The notes under the pieces were generated by a model. It searched no databases. It was not told the origin of the DNA and saw nothing but the letters and a program-made list of their open reading frames with translations. DNA of 64,000 nucleotides, taken from the NCBI RefSeq assembly GCF_007858535.1, contig NZ_CP040174.1, forward strand, positions 558,001-622,000, written 5' to 3'. How positions within the stretch are numbered: position 1 is the stretch's first letter; every line of letters begins with the position of its first letter. Positions 1 through 8,538 of this stretch are shown here, piece by piece. The stretch is from Arthrobacter sp. UKPF54-2 (GTDB taxonomy: Bacteria; Actinomycetota; Actinomycetes; Actinomycetales; Micrococcaceae). The position numbers and the translations under genes are program-made.

Positions 1-1
1 C

Positions 2-916
2 CTGTCCCTGCTGGCCATGGTCCCGGCGGTCTACGGCATTAAAATGCTCGCGACCCACGGCCCGGCGCCGGAGCCCCTGGCCGCCCTCGGCATCGGCCTC
101 CTGATGGGGTACGCCTTCGTCCGCCGCCAGCGCCGGCTGGCAGCCGCTGAGTCAACGGCTCCCCTGCTGGACCTCGGCCTCTTTGGGAACCCGGTCTTCA
201 GCACCGCCATCACGGCGAACGTGCTGGCACTGTTTTCCTACAACGGCTTTATCCTTTTCCTCGCCCAGCACCTGCAGCTGCTCGAGGGCCAGTCGCCGTC
301 GGAGTCCGGCCTGGCGATGGTCCCGGCCCTGGCCGCCACCGTCGTCGCCGGCCTGCTCGCGGTGCCGCTGGTGCGGAGGGTCCGCCCGGGCTTTGTGGTC
401 GCCGGCGGCCTGCTGTTGAGCGCCGGGGGCTATGCCCTGGTCGCCGTGGGCGACCACGACGCCGGTCCCGGGATGTTGCTGGCGGCGCTGCTGGTGCTCT
501 GCCTAGGCGTCGGCGCGGCCGAGACGATCTCCAACGACCTGATCCTGGGGGCGGTCCCGGCCGCCAAGTCCGGCGCGGCGGCCGCCATCTCGGAAACAGG
601 TTACGAGATCGGCTCTCTGCTCGGCACCGCCATCCTCGGCTCGATCCTTACCGCCTCCTACCAGCGGAACTTGCAGCTGCCCGCCGACGTCGCCAGCGCC
701 GGTACCGGGGCGGCCCACCAGGCCGGCGAGACCCTGGCCGGGGCCACCGAGCTGGCCCAGAGCCTCCCGGCCCCACTGGCCGAGGCCGTGACGGCCGCCG
801 CCCGGACCGCCTTCGACTCCGGCGTCCACATCACATCCACGATCGCCCTGGTACTGATGGCGGGCGCAGCCGTGCTCGCCGCCGTCGTGCTGCGGAAGGT
901 GCCGACGGCGGCCTGA
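2..916 (+). CDS. MFS multidrug-type transporter, C-terminal part (5' end outside window)
   Basis: The reading frame is open at the left edge, so the N-terminal half is missing and the first ATG at 17 is probably internal. The visible 304 or so residues contain about seven to eight hydrophobic helices separated by short basic loops (an RRQRR loop near the start, RRVRPG in the middle), ending in a final helix and a short tail. Layout and loop chemistry fit the 14-helix DHA2 drug:H+ antiporters (EmrB/QacA type), which export drugs or dyes across the plasma membrane. The substrate cannot be inferred. It converges on dps across a hairpin at 945-978. Confidence 0.8.
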   Translation: MSLLAMVPAVYGIKMLATHGPAPEPLAALGIGLLMGYAFVRRQRRLAAAESTAPLLDLGLFGNPVFSTAITANVLALFSYNGFILFLAQHLQLLEGQSPSESGLAMVPALAATVVAGLLAVPLVRRVRPGFVVAGGLLLSAGGYALVAVGDHDAGPGMLLAALLVLCLGVGAAETISNDLILGAVPAAKSGAAAAISETGYEIGSLLGTAILGSILTASYQRNLQLPADVASAGTGAAHQAGETLAGATELAQSLPAPLAEAVTAAARTAFDSGVHITSTIALVLMAGAAVLAAVVLRKVPTAA

Positions 917-944
917 ACCGGCTTACCGCGGGTTAAACGCCGAA

Positions 945-978
945 CGTCCGACGCCGGGCGGGAACCCGGCGCCGGACG
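945..978. terminator. Hairpin between convergent MFS and dps genes
   Basis: Two 14-nt arms (945-958 and 965-978) pair with one G-U-type mismatch around a 6-nt loop. It lies 29 nt after the MFS stop and 28 nt before the dps stop, as expected for a bidirectional terminator. There is no clear T-run on either side. Confidence 0.6.
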
Positions 979-1005
979 CTTGGATAGGCGCGTGGAAGGC
1001 TGCGT

Positions 1006-1488
1006 CTATTTCTTGGTGTCAGGGGTGGTGACGCTGGCGGAGGCCCGCATGGTCTCAGCGTTCACCATCCAGGCGAACTGTTCGAACTTGGCAATAAATT
1101 CGTGCAGCAGGTCCGCGGTGGTGGGGTCTTCCTCGTCCACCTCGTCGTGCACCTTGCGCATGGTGCCGACGGCGGCCTCGAGCGCGGCGACGATTTTGTC
1201 GATCGCGTCCTTGGTGTTGATGAGCCCGGCCGGGAATTCCGCGAGTGCGGTCGAGTTGGAGACGGTCGAGCTGCGGCCGTCCGGCAGGGCATGCAGGGCG
1301 CGCATCCGCTCGGCCAGGTCGTCGGCGAAGCCGCGGGCGGCCTCGATGATCTCGTCGAGCTGGAGGTGGAGGTCGCGGAAGTTGGTGCCCACGATGTTCC
1401 AGTGGGCCTGTTTGCCCTGGACGTGGAGTTCAATCAGGTCCACGAGAACGGCCTGCAGGTTGCTTGTCAGGGTGGGTGTTGCTTTCAT
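1006..1488 (-). CDS. dps: Dps family DNA-protection / ferritin-like protein
   Basis: The protein has 160 residues, normal for Dps. These proteins form dodecamers that oxidise and store iron with peroxide and may coat DNA. The ferroxidase signature is visible: QAHWN with its His near residue 30, then LHLQLDEII about 15 residues later with the Asp and Glu ligands. The whole chain is predicted helical. A strong Shine-Dalgarno (AAGGAGG) lies a few bases before the ATG. It follows fliA in the same direction after a 136-nt gap containing a palindrome (1589-1610) and a GC hairpin (1551-1570), so it is probably its own transcription unit. Confidence 0.93.
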   Translation of the reverse strand: MKATPTLTSNLQAVLVDLIELHVQGKQAHWNIVGTNFRDLHLQLDEIIEAARGFADDLAERMRALHALPDGRSSTVSNSTALAEFPAGLINTKDAIDKIVAALEAAVGTMRKVHDEVDEEDPTTADLLHEFIAKFEQFAWMVNAETMRASASVTTPDTKK

Positions 1489-1588
1489 GCATCCTCCTTG
1501 ATCGGAACGGCTGGTACGGCGTTATGCCTCAGACGCTACCCCAGGGAGGACGCGGCCCGCGATGGCCGCGGGGGAATTTCACGGTCAG

Positions 1589-1610
1589 CTTACTAAGTGA
1601 GCTTAGTAAG
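1589..1610. promoter_or_regulatory. Perfect palindrome upstream of dps, candidate operator
   Basis: CTTACTAAG, a 4-nt spacer TGAG, then CTTAGTAAG form a perfect 9-bp inverted repeat. It is AT-rich in very GC-rich DNA and lies about 100 nt upstream of the dps ATG, just beyond the fliA stop. The shape suits a dimeric winged-helix repressor such as a MarR-type protein. No candidate regulator is encoded in the window. A rho-independent terminator is unlikely because the arms are AT-rich and no T-run follows. Confidence 0.5.
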
Positions 1611-1624
1611 TGTTCCGGGCGGCC

Positions 1625-2443
1625 TTAGACGGCCTGGTTGAGCATCGGCCCCTGCGGGAAGATGGTCCGGGTGATCCCGCCGGCTGTCGCTTCGGAGAGC
1701 TGGGCCAGGTAATCGTTCCGGCGGCGCGGCGTGATCCGCGACTGCGGCTCGAAACCCTGGTCCGGGTCGTCGGCGTAGTGGGCGGTGAGGCCGTCGCGCA
1801 TGAGCCGGATCGCTTCGGCGCGCTGTTGCGACACGGCCGCGTGGGTGGACCCCAGCTCGGCCGCGAGGTCCTTGACGGTGCGGTCGCCGAAGTAGATCTC
1901 CTCGACCACGTAGCGCATCCGCTCCGGGAGGGACTTCACGGCGGCCCGGAGGTACTGGAGCCGTTCGTCCGCGAGCACCGAATGCTCCGGGGAGAGGGTT
2001 TCCGCCGCGAGGGTGTCCACAACGGCGTCGTCGAGCGGTGTGAGCGTGCGCGACGCATCTGCGAGCGCTGCTTCCACGATGCTTTGCTGGACGCCGAGTG
2101 CGGAGGCGATCTCGTCAACCGAGGGCGTGCGGCCGAGGGCTGCTGCGAGGGTTTCCTGGACGGACATGGTCTCTTTGATTCGGCGCCGCGCCGAGCGGGT
2201 GGCCCAGTCGCTGGCCCGCATCTCGTCCGCGAAGGCGCCCAGGATACGGCGCCGGGCGAAGGCCCCGAAGGGCACGCCAAGGTCGGGGTCGAAGGAGTCT
2301 GCCGAGGTAATCAGGGCAACGGCACCGGCCGACGCCAGGTCATCGCGCGAGAGGTGGGACGCCTTCGAGCACAAATCAGAGACGAGGTAACCCACCAGCG
2401 GAAGGTGCTGCGTGACCATCTCGTTGCGTTCCACGCGATTCAA
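1625..2443 (-). CDS. fliA: RNA polymerase sigma factor for flagellar operon (sigma-28, FliA)
   Basis: This is a sigma-70 family protein of about 272 residues. Region 2 is recognisable in the RRRILGAFADEMR stretch followed by DWATRSARRR, which resembles the FliA/WhiG signature (RxRGAxxDExRxxDWxxRS). Regions 3 and 4 follow, with a C-terminal helix-turn-helix (TVKDLAAELG...AVSQQRAEA). It directs RNA polymerase to flagellar promoters; four matching promoters are visible in the window. The start is uncertain: TTG at 2443 sits 6 nt after GGGGGA and is preferred, but GTG 2434 and ATG 2419 are possible. The frame stays open upstream to 2557, but that part looks non-coding. No anti-sigma factor flgM is seen. 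Confidence 0.88.
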   Translation of the reverse strand: MNRVERNEMVTQHLPLVGYLVSDLCSKASHLSRDDLASAGAVALITSADSFDPDLGVPFGAFARRRILGAFADEMRASDWATRSARRRIKETMSVQETLAAALGRTPSVDEIASALGVQQSIVEAALADASRTLTPLDDAVVDTLAAETLSPEHSVLADERLQYLRAAVKSLPERMRYVVEEIYFGDRTVKDLAAELGSTHAAVSQQRAEAIRLMRDGLTAHYADDPDQGFEPQSRITPRRRNDYLAQLSEATAGGITRTIFPQGPMLNQAV

Positions 2444-2668
2444 AAGTGTGTCCCCCCATGAGACCGGATCAGGAGCTTTAAAACCCTGAGCGCCGCACCC
2501 GCAAACGGTCCCGCACTCCCCCCATGGGAGGCGGTGTTCGAAGCTGGGGCGCAGCACCCAGAACGAAACCTATCACCTGATCGGGAATCTGCGTGTACCC
2601 TCAGGGAAAAGCTTGGCGGAAAATGCGGAAAGCCGTAATTTGGCCGGGATGGCAAGGGAATGGGGCCC

Positions 2669-3184
2669 ATGAGTGCAGGGGATCTTTCGGCGGCGCTGTG
2701 GCAAGAGCGGCGGCAGTTGGAACTGCTCCTGTTCAGGCTGGAAACCCAGCGCCTGCACGTGGCCGCCGGCAACACCCAATGGCTGACCTTTACCGCGTCC
2801 GAGGTGGAGTCGGTACTGGACCGGCTGCGGTTCGAGGCCCTGGCGCGGAACGTCGAATCGGCGGGCGTAGCGGCCGAATGGGGTCTGCCGGCGCAGGCGA
2901 CCCTGGTCGAACTCATTGCCGCCGCCCCGCCGGGTTCCTGGCCGACGGTCCTGCAGGAGCACCTGGACGGCCTGCGTGAACTCCTGTCCCGGCTCGGCGA
3001 CACGGCCCGCGCCAGCGAGGAGATGCTTCAGAGCCTGCAACTGCCCGCCGGCGCCGGCGATCCGGCCGGGATGCTGGAGCAGCTCACGATGGCGGGAAAC
3101 GTGGAGCGGGCCCTGGCGATCACGCGCCGCGCCACCGCGCCGCTGATGGCCCAGTACCTCGGCGACGACGCGAATTCCCACTAA
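2669..3184 (+). CDS. FlgN/FliT-like flagellar protein, paralogue of the gene at 29087
   Basis: This is a helical protein of 171 residues. From its first residue it aligns with the FlgN-like protein upstream of flgK: both begin with a short stretch ending LSA-x-LW-x-ER, then share spaced motifs (TFxxxEVExVL, ARxxExAxVAxxWGLPxxATLxEL). FlgN proteins chaperone the hook-associated proteins FlgK and FlgL; whether this copy does so is inference. The alignment and an AAGGGA 11 nt upstream select ATG 2669 over ATG 2660. It diverges from fliA and converges on csrA with only 6 nt between the stops. A domain-specific chaperone for another export substrate is possible. Confidence 0.7.
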   Translation: MSAGDLSAALWQERRQLELLLFRLETQRLHVAAGNTQWLTFTASEVESVLDRLRFEALARNVESAGVAAEWGLPAQATLVELIAAAPPGSWPTVLQEHLDGLRELLSRLGDTARASEEMLQSLQLPAGAGDPAGMLEQLTMAGNVERALAITRRATAPLMAQYLGDDANSH

Positions 3185-3190
3185 CCGCCG

Positions 3191-3451
3191 TTAGTCGACG
3201 GGGCGGGCGGCCGCCGGGGGCAGCAACCCGCGCAGGGCGTCCTCGGTTCCGGAACCGGCTTCCGCGCCCGCTTCGGCCGCCGCCAGGTTCGCCGCGGCGA
3301 TGGCCTCGATGACTTCCCTGCGCTGGATCGGGACGCCGCGGGGCGCCTCGATGCCGATCCGGACGCCGTCGCCGCGGCCTTCCAGAACAGTGATGACGAT
3401 GCCGTCGCCGATCATGATCTGTTCGCCCGGCTTGCGTGTGAGTACCAGCAT
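3191..3451 (-). CDS. csrA: Carbon storage regulator CsrA (translational repressor)
   Basis: The N-terminal 50 residues match CsrA closely: MLVLTRKPGEQIMIGD at the start, then ITVLE and VRIGIEAPRGVPIQRREV. CsrA is a dimeric RNA-binding protein that recognises GGA motifs in hairpin loops and blocks ribosome access. At 86 residues it is longer than the usual 60-75, with an Ala/Glu-rich tail. It is the last gene of the flagellar operon, 9 nt after the FlhF-like gene. In Gram-positive flagellar systems it is antagonised by FliW; here fliW lies 28 kb away at 31915 instead of next to csrA. Confidence 0.95.
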   Translation of the reverse strand: MLVLTRKPGEQIMIGDGIVITVLEGRGDGVRIGIEAPRGVPIQRREVIEAIAAANLAAAEAGAEAGSGTEDALRGLLPPAAARPVD

Positions 3452-3460
3452 TCTCTCAAT

Positions 3461-4621
3461 CTACCCTTCGTGGCCGGGCGCTGCGTCCCACGGCAGCGGC
3501 CGGGTCGCCGGGCGCCCGTCGATCCAGCCGACAGGCAGGCCGAGGTCGTCAACGCTTTCGGGCGTGGCGGTGTCCGCCGCGCCCACGACGGCCACCGCGG
3601 CAACGTCAAGCCGCGCCCGCAGCAGGCCGACCCAGCGGGCAGTGTCCTCATGTTTGCGTCCGGCGTCCACGACCACCCAGAGCTGGTCCGGAGAGAGCGC
3701 TGCGATCGCCTGGAGCCGGGCCAGGGTGTGGCGCCCCTTGCCCAGTCCGAAGGCGGCCAGCACGGTCTGCTCCGTTTCGACGGCATGGGCGCGGGCCGCC
3801 GTCGCGCTCTGGCGTCCGTCCAGGTGCAGGTGTCCGTAGGCGCTGAGCTCCCCAGCGGTGCGGACGTCCGCGCCGCCGGCGGCGATGGACATGGCCAGGG
3901 CGGTGTCCAGCGCGTCGTCGTCGAGTCCCACCAGGACCACCAGGTCACCGGTGCCGCCGAGCGGGACCGGGGGCATCTCGCGAACGGGCGCGGCGGCCCG
4001 CGCCGTGGGCGACGGCGACGGCGGCACCGGCGGGCCGGGTGCCGGCGCGGGGGGCTCCGCTCCCCCGCTCCCCGGGTGGGCCGGAACCCGGGCGCCGGAG
4101 CGCGCCGGTTCGGGCGCCGGCGGACGGAGGCCGGAACCGAGCTGGTCCAGCAGTTCAGCGAAGCCCGGCGATTCGGTGGACACTCCCGGGCCGGCCGTGC
4201 GGTGCAGGGTCAGTTCGGCGGCGTCGGCCTCGGCCAGCAGGGCTGCGATCGCGTCGCCCTGCAGCTCGTGGCCGGGCGCGGAGGCGGACCGCAGTCCGCC
4301 CGGTACCCCCGGCCGCGGCGTGTCGCGGGGGGCGTCCCGTGGCGTATCCCGTTGCGTGTCGCGGACGGCGTCGCGCGGCGCGTCCACGATCTCGCCCTCG
4401 GCGAGGATGTCGGCGTCCGGGACCACCTCGCCGGTCACGACGTCGTGCTTGGGCTGGACCTCGATGATGGCCTCGTAGCGGTTGGCGGCGAAGAGCCCTG
4501 CGATGCCGGGGCTGATCACGCGCTCCGCGGACACGATGCGCGCGGCGGGGCCGTACTGGGCTTCCGCCTTGCTGCGGATTTCCTCCAGCGTGGCTCCTTT
4601 AAGCCGATAGCGGTTCGGCAT
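3461..4621 (-). CDS. FlhF-like protein with degenerate GTPase domain
   Basis: The protein has 386 residues. Residues 1-60 resemble the N-terminal domain of FlhF (ATLEEIRSKAEAQYGPAARIVSAERV pattern, split here by position 10-35). Residues 82-104 hold RDxx tetrapeptide repeats, and about 165-215 is Pro/Ala-rich. Residues 225-372 align in order with the SRP-type GTPase domain, but the key motifs are gone: VVLVGLDDDALDT (228-240) sits where the P-loop should be, WVVVDAGRKHED (315-326) where DTAG is expected, and GLPVGWIDG (361-369) matches the domain end. It overlaps flhA by 23 nt and precedes csrA, the place of flhF in many operons. No flhG is present. GTP binding seems unlikely; the role is unknown. 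Confidence 0.65.
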   Translation of the reverse strand: MPNRYRLKGATLEEIRSKAEAQYGPAARIVSAERVISPGIAGLFAANRYEAIIEVQPKHDVVTGEVVPDADILAEGEIVDAPRDAVRDTQRDTPRDAPRDTPRPGVPGGLRSASAPGHELQGDAIAALLAEADAAELTLHRTAGPGVSTESPGFAELLDQLGSGLRPPAPEPARSGARVPAHPGSGGAEPPAPAPGPPVPPSPSPTARAAAPVREMPPVPLGGTGDLVVLVGLDDDALDTALAMSIAAGGADVRTAGELSAYGHLHLDGRQSATAARAHAVETEQTVLAAFGLGKGRHTLARLQAIAALSPDQLWVVVDAGRKHEDTARWVGLLRARLDVAAVAVVGAADTATPESVDDLGLPVGWIDGRPATRPLPWDAAPGHEG

Positions 4622-6647
4622 GGCGCACGACTCCTACGGTTTCGATCCGGACGTTGGCGGAAGTGACTTCGCGGTAGGAGAGCACCGGAAGCGAGCCCGG
4701 CTGCGCTCCGACGAGCCGGTGGATGGCCGGGCGCAGCGCCGGGGCGCAGACGAGGACTGCCTGCCGGTTGGCGGCGGCCGCGGAATCCACCGCGTTGCGC
4801 ACCGAGCGGAGCACGGCATCGAGCCGGTCCTGACCCATCACAATCTGGCTGCCGCCCTCGGCCGGGCGCATGTCCTCGAGCATGGACTGCTCCAGCAGCG
4901 GATCGATCATGATCACGTTGAGCACGGGGCCGTCCATGAACTTGGCGGTCAGCGCCGGTCCCAGGGCCTGGCGGGCCGCCTCCACGAGCGACTCCGGGTC
5001 GGTGGAAATCTTGGCCCGGAGGGTGAGCGCCTCGTAGATGCGGGCCAGGTCGTTGATCGGGACCTGTTCGTCGAGCAGGCCCTGGAGCACCCGCTGCAGC
5101 TCCGCGAGGGAGAGCAGGGCCGGGGTGAGCTCGTCGACGGCGGAGGGGCTTTGTTTCCGGACGCCCTCGGTCAGCACCCGGACATCCTCGCGGGAGAGCA
5201 GCCGGGCGGCGTTGGCCGTGACGATCGAGGACAGGTGGGTGACCAGCACCGAGACCCGGTCGATCACGGTGGCACCGGTCATTTCGGCGTTGTGCCGCAT
5301 CTCGGCCGGAATCCACTTCCCGGCGAGGCCGAAGACCGGTTCGATCATCGCGGCGCCCGGTAGCGAGTCCAGCGAGTCGCCGAGGGCCAGCATCTGGCCG
5401 GCCGGGGCGGTGCCGCGGCCGGCCTCCACGCCCGCGATCCGGATGGCGTAGGTGGCCGGCGGCAGGTCCACGCTATCCCTGGTGCGGACCGGGGGGATGA
5501 CCAGGCCCAGTTCCATGGCGATCTTATGCCGGAGCGACCGGACCCGGGCCAGCAGGTCGTCGGAGGCGCCGGAGACCATGTCCACCAGGTCCGGGGCCAG
5601 CAGGATCTCCACGGGGTGGATGCGCATGTCCTCGAGCAGCTTCTCGTTCGGGTCCAGTTCCGGGGAGTTCAGCGCGGCGGCTTCGGCGTCGCGGGTCCGC
5701 GCCGCCTCCTGCTGACTGGCGGCGGTGCGGCGCGAGGCCAGGATCAGCCCGGCGCCGACCAGGACGAACGGGATGGGCGGCATGCCCGGGATCAGGGCCA
5801 TGGCGAGGGCGGCCACCCCGGCGATCAACAGGGCGTTGGGCGACTGCAGCAGCTGGGTGGAGGCCGTCCGGCCCATGTCCGCTTCGGCGTTGGACCGGGT
5901 GACGATCATGCCGGTGGAGACGGCCATCAGCAGGGCCGGGATCTGGGTGACGAGGCCATCGCCCATGGTCAGCAGGCCGTAGGTGCCCAGGGCGTCGCCG
6001 ATCTCCATGCCGCGCTGCAGCATGCCGATGGCGATGCCGCCGATGAAGTTGATGATGATGATGATGATGCCGGCGATGGCGTCGCCCTTGACGAACTTTG
6101 AGGCACCGTCCATGGCACCGTAGAAGTCGGCCTCGGCCGAGACCTCCGCGCGCCGCTCCCGGGCCTGGGTGTCCGTGATCAGGCCGCCGTTGAGGTCGGC
6201 GTCGATCGCCATCTGCTTGCCCGGCATGGCGTCCAGGGTGAAGCGCGCGCCCACTTCTGCGACGCGCTCGGCGCCCTTGGTGACCACCACGAACTGGATC
6301 ACCACCAGGATCAGGAAGACGACGGCGCCGATGATCATGGAGCCGCCGACGGTCACCTTGCCGAAGGCCTCAATGACCTGCCCGGCGTAGCCGTTGCCCA
6401 GCACCAGTCGGGTGGAGGCGACGTTCAGCCCCAGCCGGAACAGGGTGGCCACCAGCAGCAGCGAGGGGAACACGGAGAAGTCCAGCGGCTTCTTCACGAA
6501 CATGCTGGTCAGCAGCACCAGCAACGCGAGCAGGATGTTGCACACGATCAGGAAGTCCAGCAGCGGCGCGGGCACGGGAACCACCAGCAGCAGCACGATG
6601 CCGACGATGCCGATGGGCACCGCCAGCCGGGCGAGCCTGTTGTTCAT
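4599..6647 (-). CDS. flhA: Flagellar type III export component FlhA
   Basis: The protein has 682 residues, the usual FlhA length. The first 300 residues hold eight hydrophobic helices with the conserved FHIPEP-family features RLGLNVASTRLVL near residue 70 and DAMPGKQMAIDADLNGG near 150. The rest is the soluble domain that docks chaperone-substrate complexes (a PVRxRDS stretch, then EGVRKQSPSAVDELTP). FlhA forms the nonameric ring of the flagellar export gate in the plasma membrane and couples proton flow to export. It starts 49 nt after flhB and overlaps the flhF-like gene. Confidence 0.97.
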   Translation of the reverse strand: MNNRLARLAVPIGIVGIVLLLVVPVPAPLLDFLIVCNILLALLVLLTSMFVKKPLDFSVFPSLLLVATLFRLGLNVASTRLVLGNGYAGQVIEAFGKVTVGGSMIIGAVVFLILVVIQFVVVTKGAERVAEVGARFTLDAMPGKQMAIDADLNGGLITDTQARERRAEVSAEADFYGAMDGASKFVKGDAIAGIIIIIINFIGGIAIGMLQRGMEIGDALGTYGLLTMGDGLVTQIPALLMAVSTGMIVTRSNAEADMGRTASTQLLQSPNALLIAGVAALAMALIPGMPPIPFVLVGAGLILASRRTAASQQEAARTRDAEAAALNSPELDPNEKLLEDMRIHPVEILLAPDLVDMVSGASDDLLARVRSLRHKIAMELGLVIPPVRTRDSVDLPPATYAIRIAGVEAGRGTAPAGQMLALGDSLDSLPGAAMIEPVFGLAGKWIPAEMRHNAEMTGATVIDRVSVLVTHLSSIVTANAARLLSREDVRVLTEGVRKQSPSAVDELTPALLSLAELQRVLQGLLDEQVPINDLARIYEALTLRAKISTDPESLVEAARQALGPALTAKFMDGPVLNVIMIDPLLEQSMLEDMRPAEGGSQIVMGQDRLDAVLRSVRNAVDSAAAANRQAVLVCAPALRPAIHRLVGAQPGSLPVLSYREVTSANVRIETVGVVRHAEPLSA

Positions 6648-6696
6648 GATGCGGTCCTTTCACAGACGCTGGTTCGGAAAGTGCAGCCTAAAGTGT

Positions 6697-7779
6697 TCAC
6701 AGCGCGGCCCCGGCCATACGGTGCAGCCCCGCCCCGGCGCCCCGGGCCTTGAGGGACATCACGAAGGCCAGCACCCCGGCCACAGCGTGGTAGAAATCCA
6801 CCGGGATCTCCTGCCCCAGCTCGCAGGCGGCGTGCAGTGCCCGGGCGAGCGGGATGTCCTGGACCATCGGCACCTTGTGTTCCTCGGCTTCCTGCCGGAT
6901 GCGTGCCGCGACGTGGCCTGCGCCCTTGGCCACCACCCGCGGTGCGGACTTTCCGGGTTCGTATTTCAGCGCGACGGCCACGTGCGTGGGGTTGACGAGG
7001 ACGACGTCGGCGTCGCCGATCGCCGCGATCATGCGGTTCCGGCTCATGGCCAGCTGCCGGGCCCGGCGCTGGGACCGGATCAGCGGGTCGCCTTCGCTGC
7101 TCTTGTTCTCGTCCTGGACTTCCTTCTTGGACATCCGGGTTTTCTTCCGGTTCCGGCGCATCACGACGAAGAAGTCCACGGCCGCCAGCGCGATGCCGGC
7201 GAAGACGGCGAACTGGACCAGCTGGGAGATGCCGCCGCCGGCCGCCGCAACGACGCCGGACACCGGGAGCCCGCCCGCCGTGAGCAGCACGGGGATCAAG
7301 CCCTGCACCACGGAGTAGAGCACCAGGCCCACGACGCTGGCCTTCAGCAGGGCCTTTACGCCGCCCCAGAGCGCCTGGGTCCCGAAGATGCGCTTGAGCC
7401 CGCTGAGCAGTTTGAAGTTCTCGAAGTCCAGGCGGAATTTCTTCAAGTGGATGCCGCCCTGCAGCGCCGAGCCGACCAGCACGACGACGAGGACCACGAT
7501 CAGCATGGGGCCGAGGATTCCGGCCAGCGAGCCGAGGCCGGCCTCCAGGGCTTTCAGTGCTTTCGCCGGGTCCGGCTGTGCCATCACGCCCTTGACGCTG
7601 AAGACCTGGTCCGTGGCCGCGCTGGCCCCGCGCTCCACGGTGGCCGGAATCATGACGGCGGCGGCGCCGACCGCCAGCCACGCGGTGAGGTCCTGGGAGC
7701 GGGAGAGCTGGCCCTTGGAGCGGACCTCCCGCATGCGTTTGTCGGTGGCTTGTTCGGTTTTTTCCTGTGAATCCGACAT
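6697..7779 (-). CDS. flhB: Flagellar export gate / specificity switch protein FlhB
   Basis: The protein has 360 residues. The N-terminus (EKTEQATDKRMREVRSKGQ) is the typical FlhB opening, followed by four membrane helices. The autocleavage motif NPTH (in VLVNPTHVAVALKYEPG, about residue 255) is intact, as is the downstream PRVVAKGAGHVA region. Self-cleavage at Asn-Pro switches export from rod/hook to filament substrates, together with FliK. A basic, charged stretch (RRNRKKTRMSKKEVQDE) precedes the cytoplasmic domain. The ATG overlaps the fliR stop as ATGA, so translation is probably coupled. Confidence 0.96.
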   Translation of the reverse strand: MSDSQEKTEQATDKRMREVRSKGQLSRSQDLTAWLAVGAAAVMIPATVERGASAATDQVFSVKGVMAQPDPAKALKALEAGLGSLAGILGPMLIVVLVVVLVGSALQGGIHLKKFRLDFENFKLLSGLKRIFGTQALWGGVKALLKASVVGLVLYSVVQGLIPVLLTAGGLPVSGVVAAAGGGISQLVQFAVFAGIALAAVDFFVVMRRNRKKTRMSKKEVQDENKSSEGDPLIRSQRRARQLAMSRNRMIAAIGDADVVLVNPTHVAVALKYEPGKSAPRVVAKGAGHVAARIRQEAEEHKVPMVQDIPLARALHAACELGQEIPVDFYHAVAGVLAFVMSLKARGAGAGLHRMAGAAL

Positions 7780-8537
7780 CAGCCCACCCCCAGCACGGTC
7801 TTGGCGGCCTGCCCGGCGAGGGTGGAGACGATCCTGGGCAGCGCAAGGAAGAGGAATCCGGCCAGCGCGAGGGTCAGCATGATCTTCAACGGGAAGCCGA
7901 GTGAGAAGGCGTTCAGCGCCGGGGCCACCCGGGTCAGCAGGCCGAGGCCGACGTCGGCGAGGAAGAGCACCACCAGCAGCGGGCCGGCGATCTGGACGGC
8001 GGCGAGGAACATTCCGGTCACCGCAGATGTCATGGCCTGGACCGGCTGGGCAAGGTCAAGGCCGCCGGCCAGCGGCAGGGCGGTGAAGCTGCCGGTCAGG
8101 CCGCCGATCACCAGCTGGTAGCCGTCCGAGGAGAACAACAGGGCCAGGGCGGCCATCTGCAGCAGCCGGGTGAACTGGGCGCCGTTGACCATCATTTGCG
8201 GGTCGAAGGCCTGGGCCATCTGGAAGCCGCTGAAGAGGTCCACCAGCGAGCCTGCGGACTGGACCGCGGCGAAGACCAGCATGACCAGGAAGCCCAGGAC
8301 GAGGCCGGTAACGAGTTCCAGGACCACGCCGGTGAGGAACCCCGCGGTATCGCGGGCGACGTAGCCGGCGGATAGGCGCTGCGAGACGGCCAGGCCCAGG
8401 CCGACGCCCAGCATGGCCTTGATCCGGCCGGGAAACGCCTGGTGTGCGAAGGGCGGCGCCACGATCAGGAAAGCCGTCATCCGGACGGTGGCCAGCAGGA
8501 GGACTTCCAGCCACGTCTGGTCGATCGGGATGCCCAC
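7779..8537 (-). CDS. fliR: Flagellar export gate protein FliR
   Basis: The protein has 252 residues with six hydrophobic segments, normal for FliR. Recognisable elements are the N-terminal VRMTAFLIVAPPF stretch and the late LADVGLGLLTRVAPALNAFSLGFPLK stretch typical of the FliR/SctT family (about residues 200-225). It forms the core of the export gate with FliP and FliQ in the membrane. Its start lies 1 nt beyond the fliQ stop, and its stop overlaps the flhB start. Confidence 0.95.
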   Translation of the reverse strand: MGIPIDQTWLEVLLLATVRMTAFLIVAPPFAHQAFPGRIKAMLGVGLGLAVSQRLSAGYVARDTAGFLTGVVLELVTGLVLGFLVMLVFAAVQSAGSLVDLFSGFQMAQAFDPQMMVNGAQFTRLLQMAALALLFSSDGYQLVIGGLTGSFTALPLAGGLDLAQPVQAMTSAVTGMFLAAVQIAGPLLVVLFLADVGLGLLTRVAPALNAFSLGFPLKIMLTLALAGFLFLALPRIVSTLAGQAAKTVLGVG

Positions 8538-8538
8538 C

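Noticed and set aside
3470..4666. 398-residue plus-strand ORF opposite the flhF-like gene
   Set aside because: Arg/Gly/Val-rich with no motifs. It is a high-GC antisense shadow of a gene supported by domain pattern and operon overlap.
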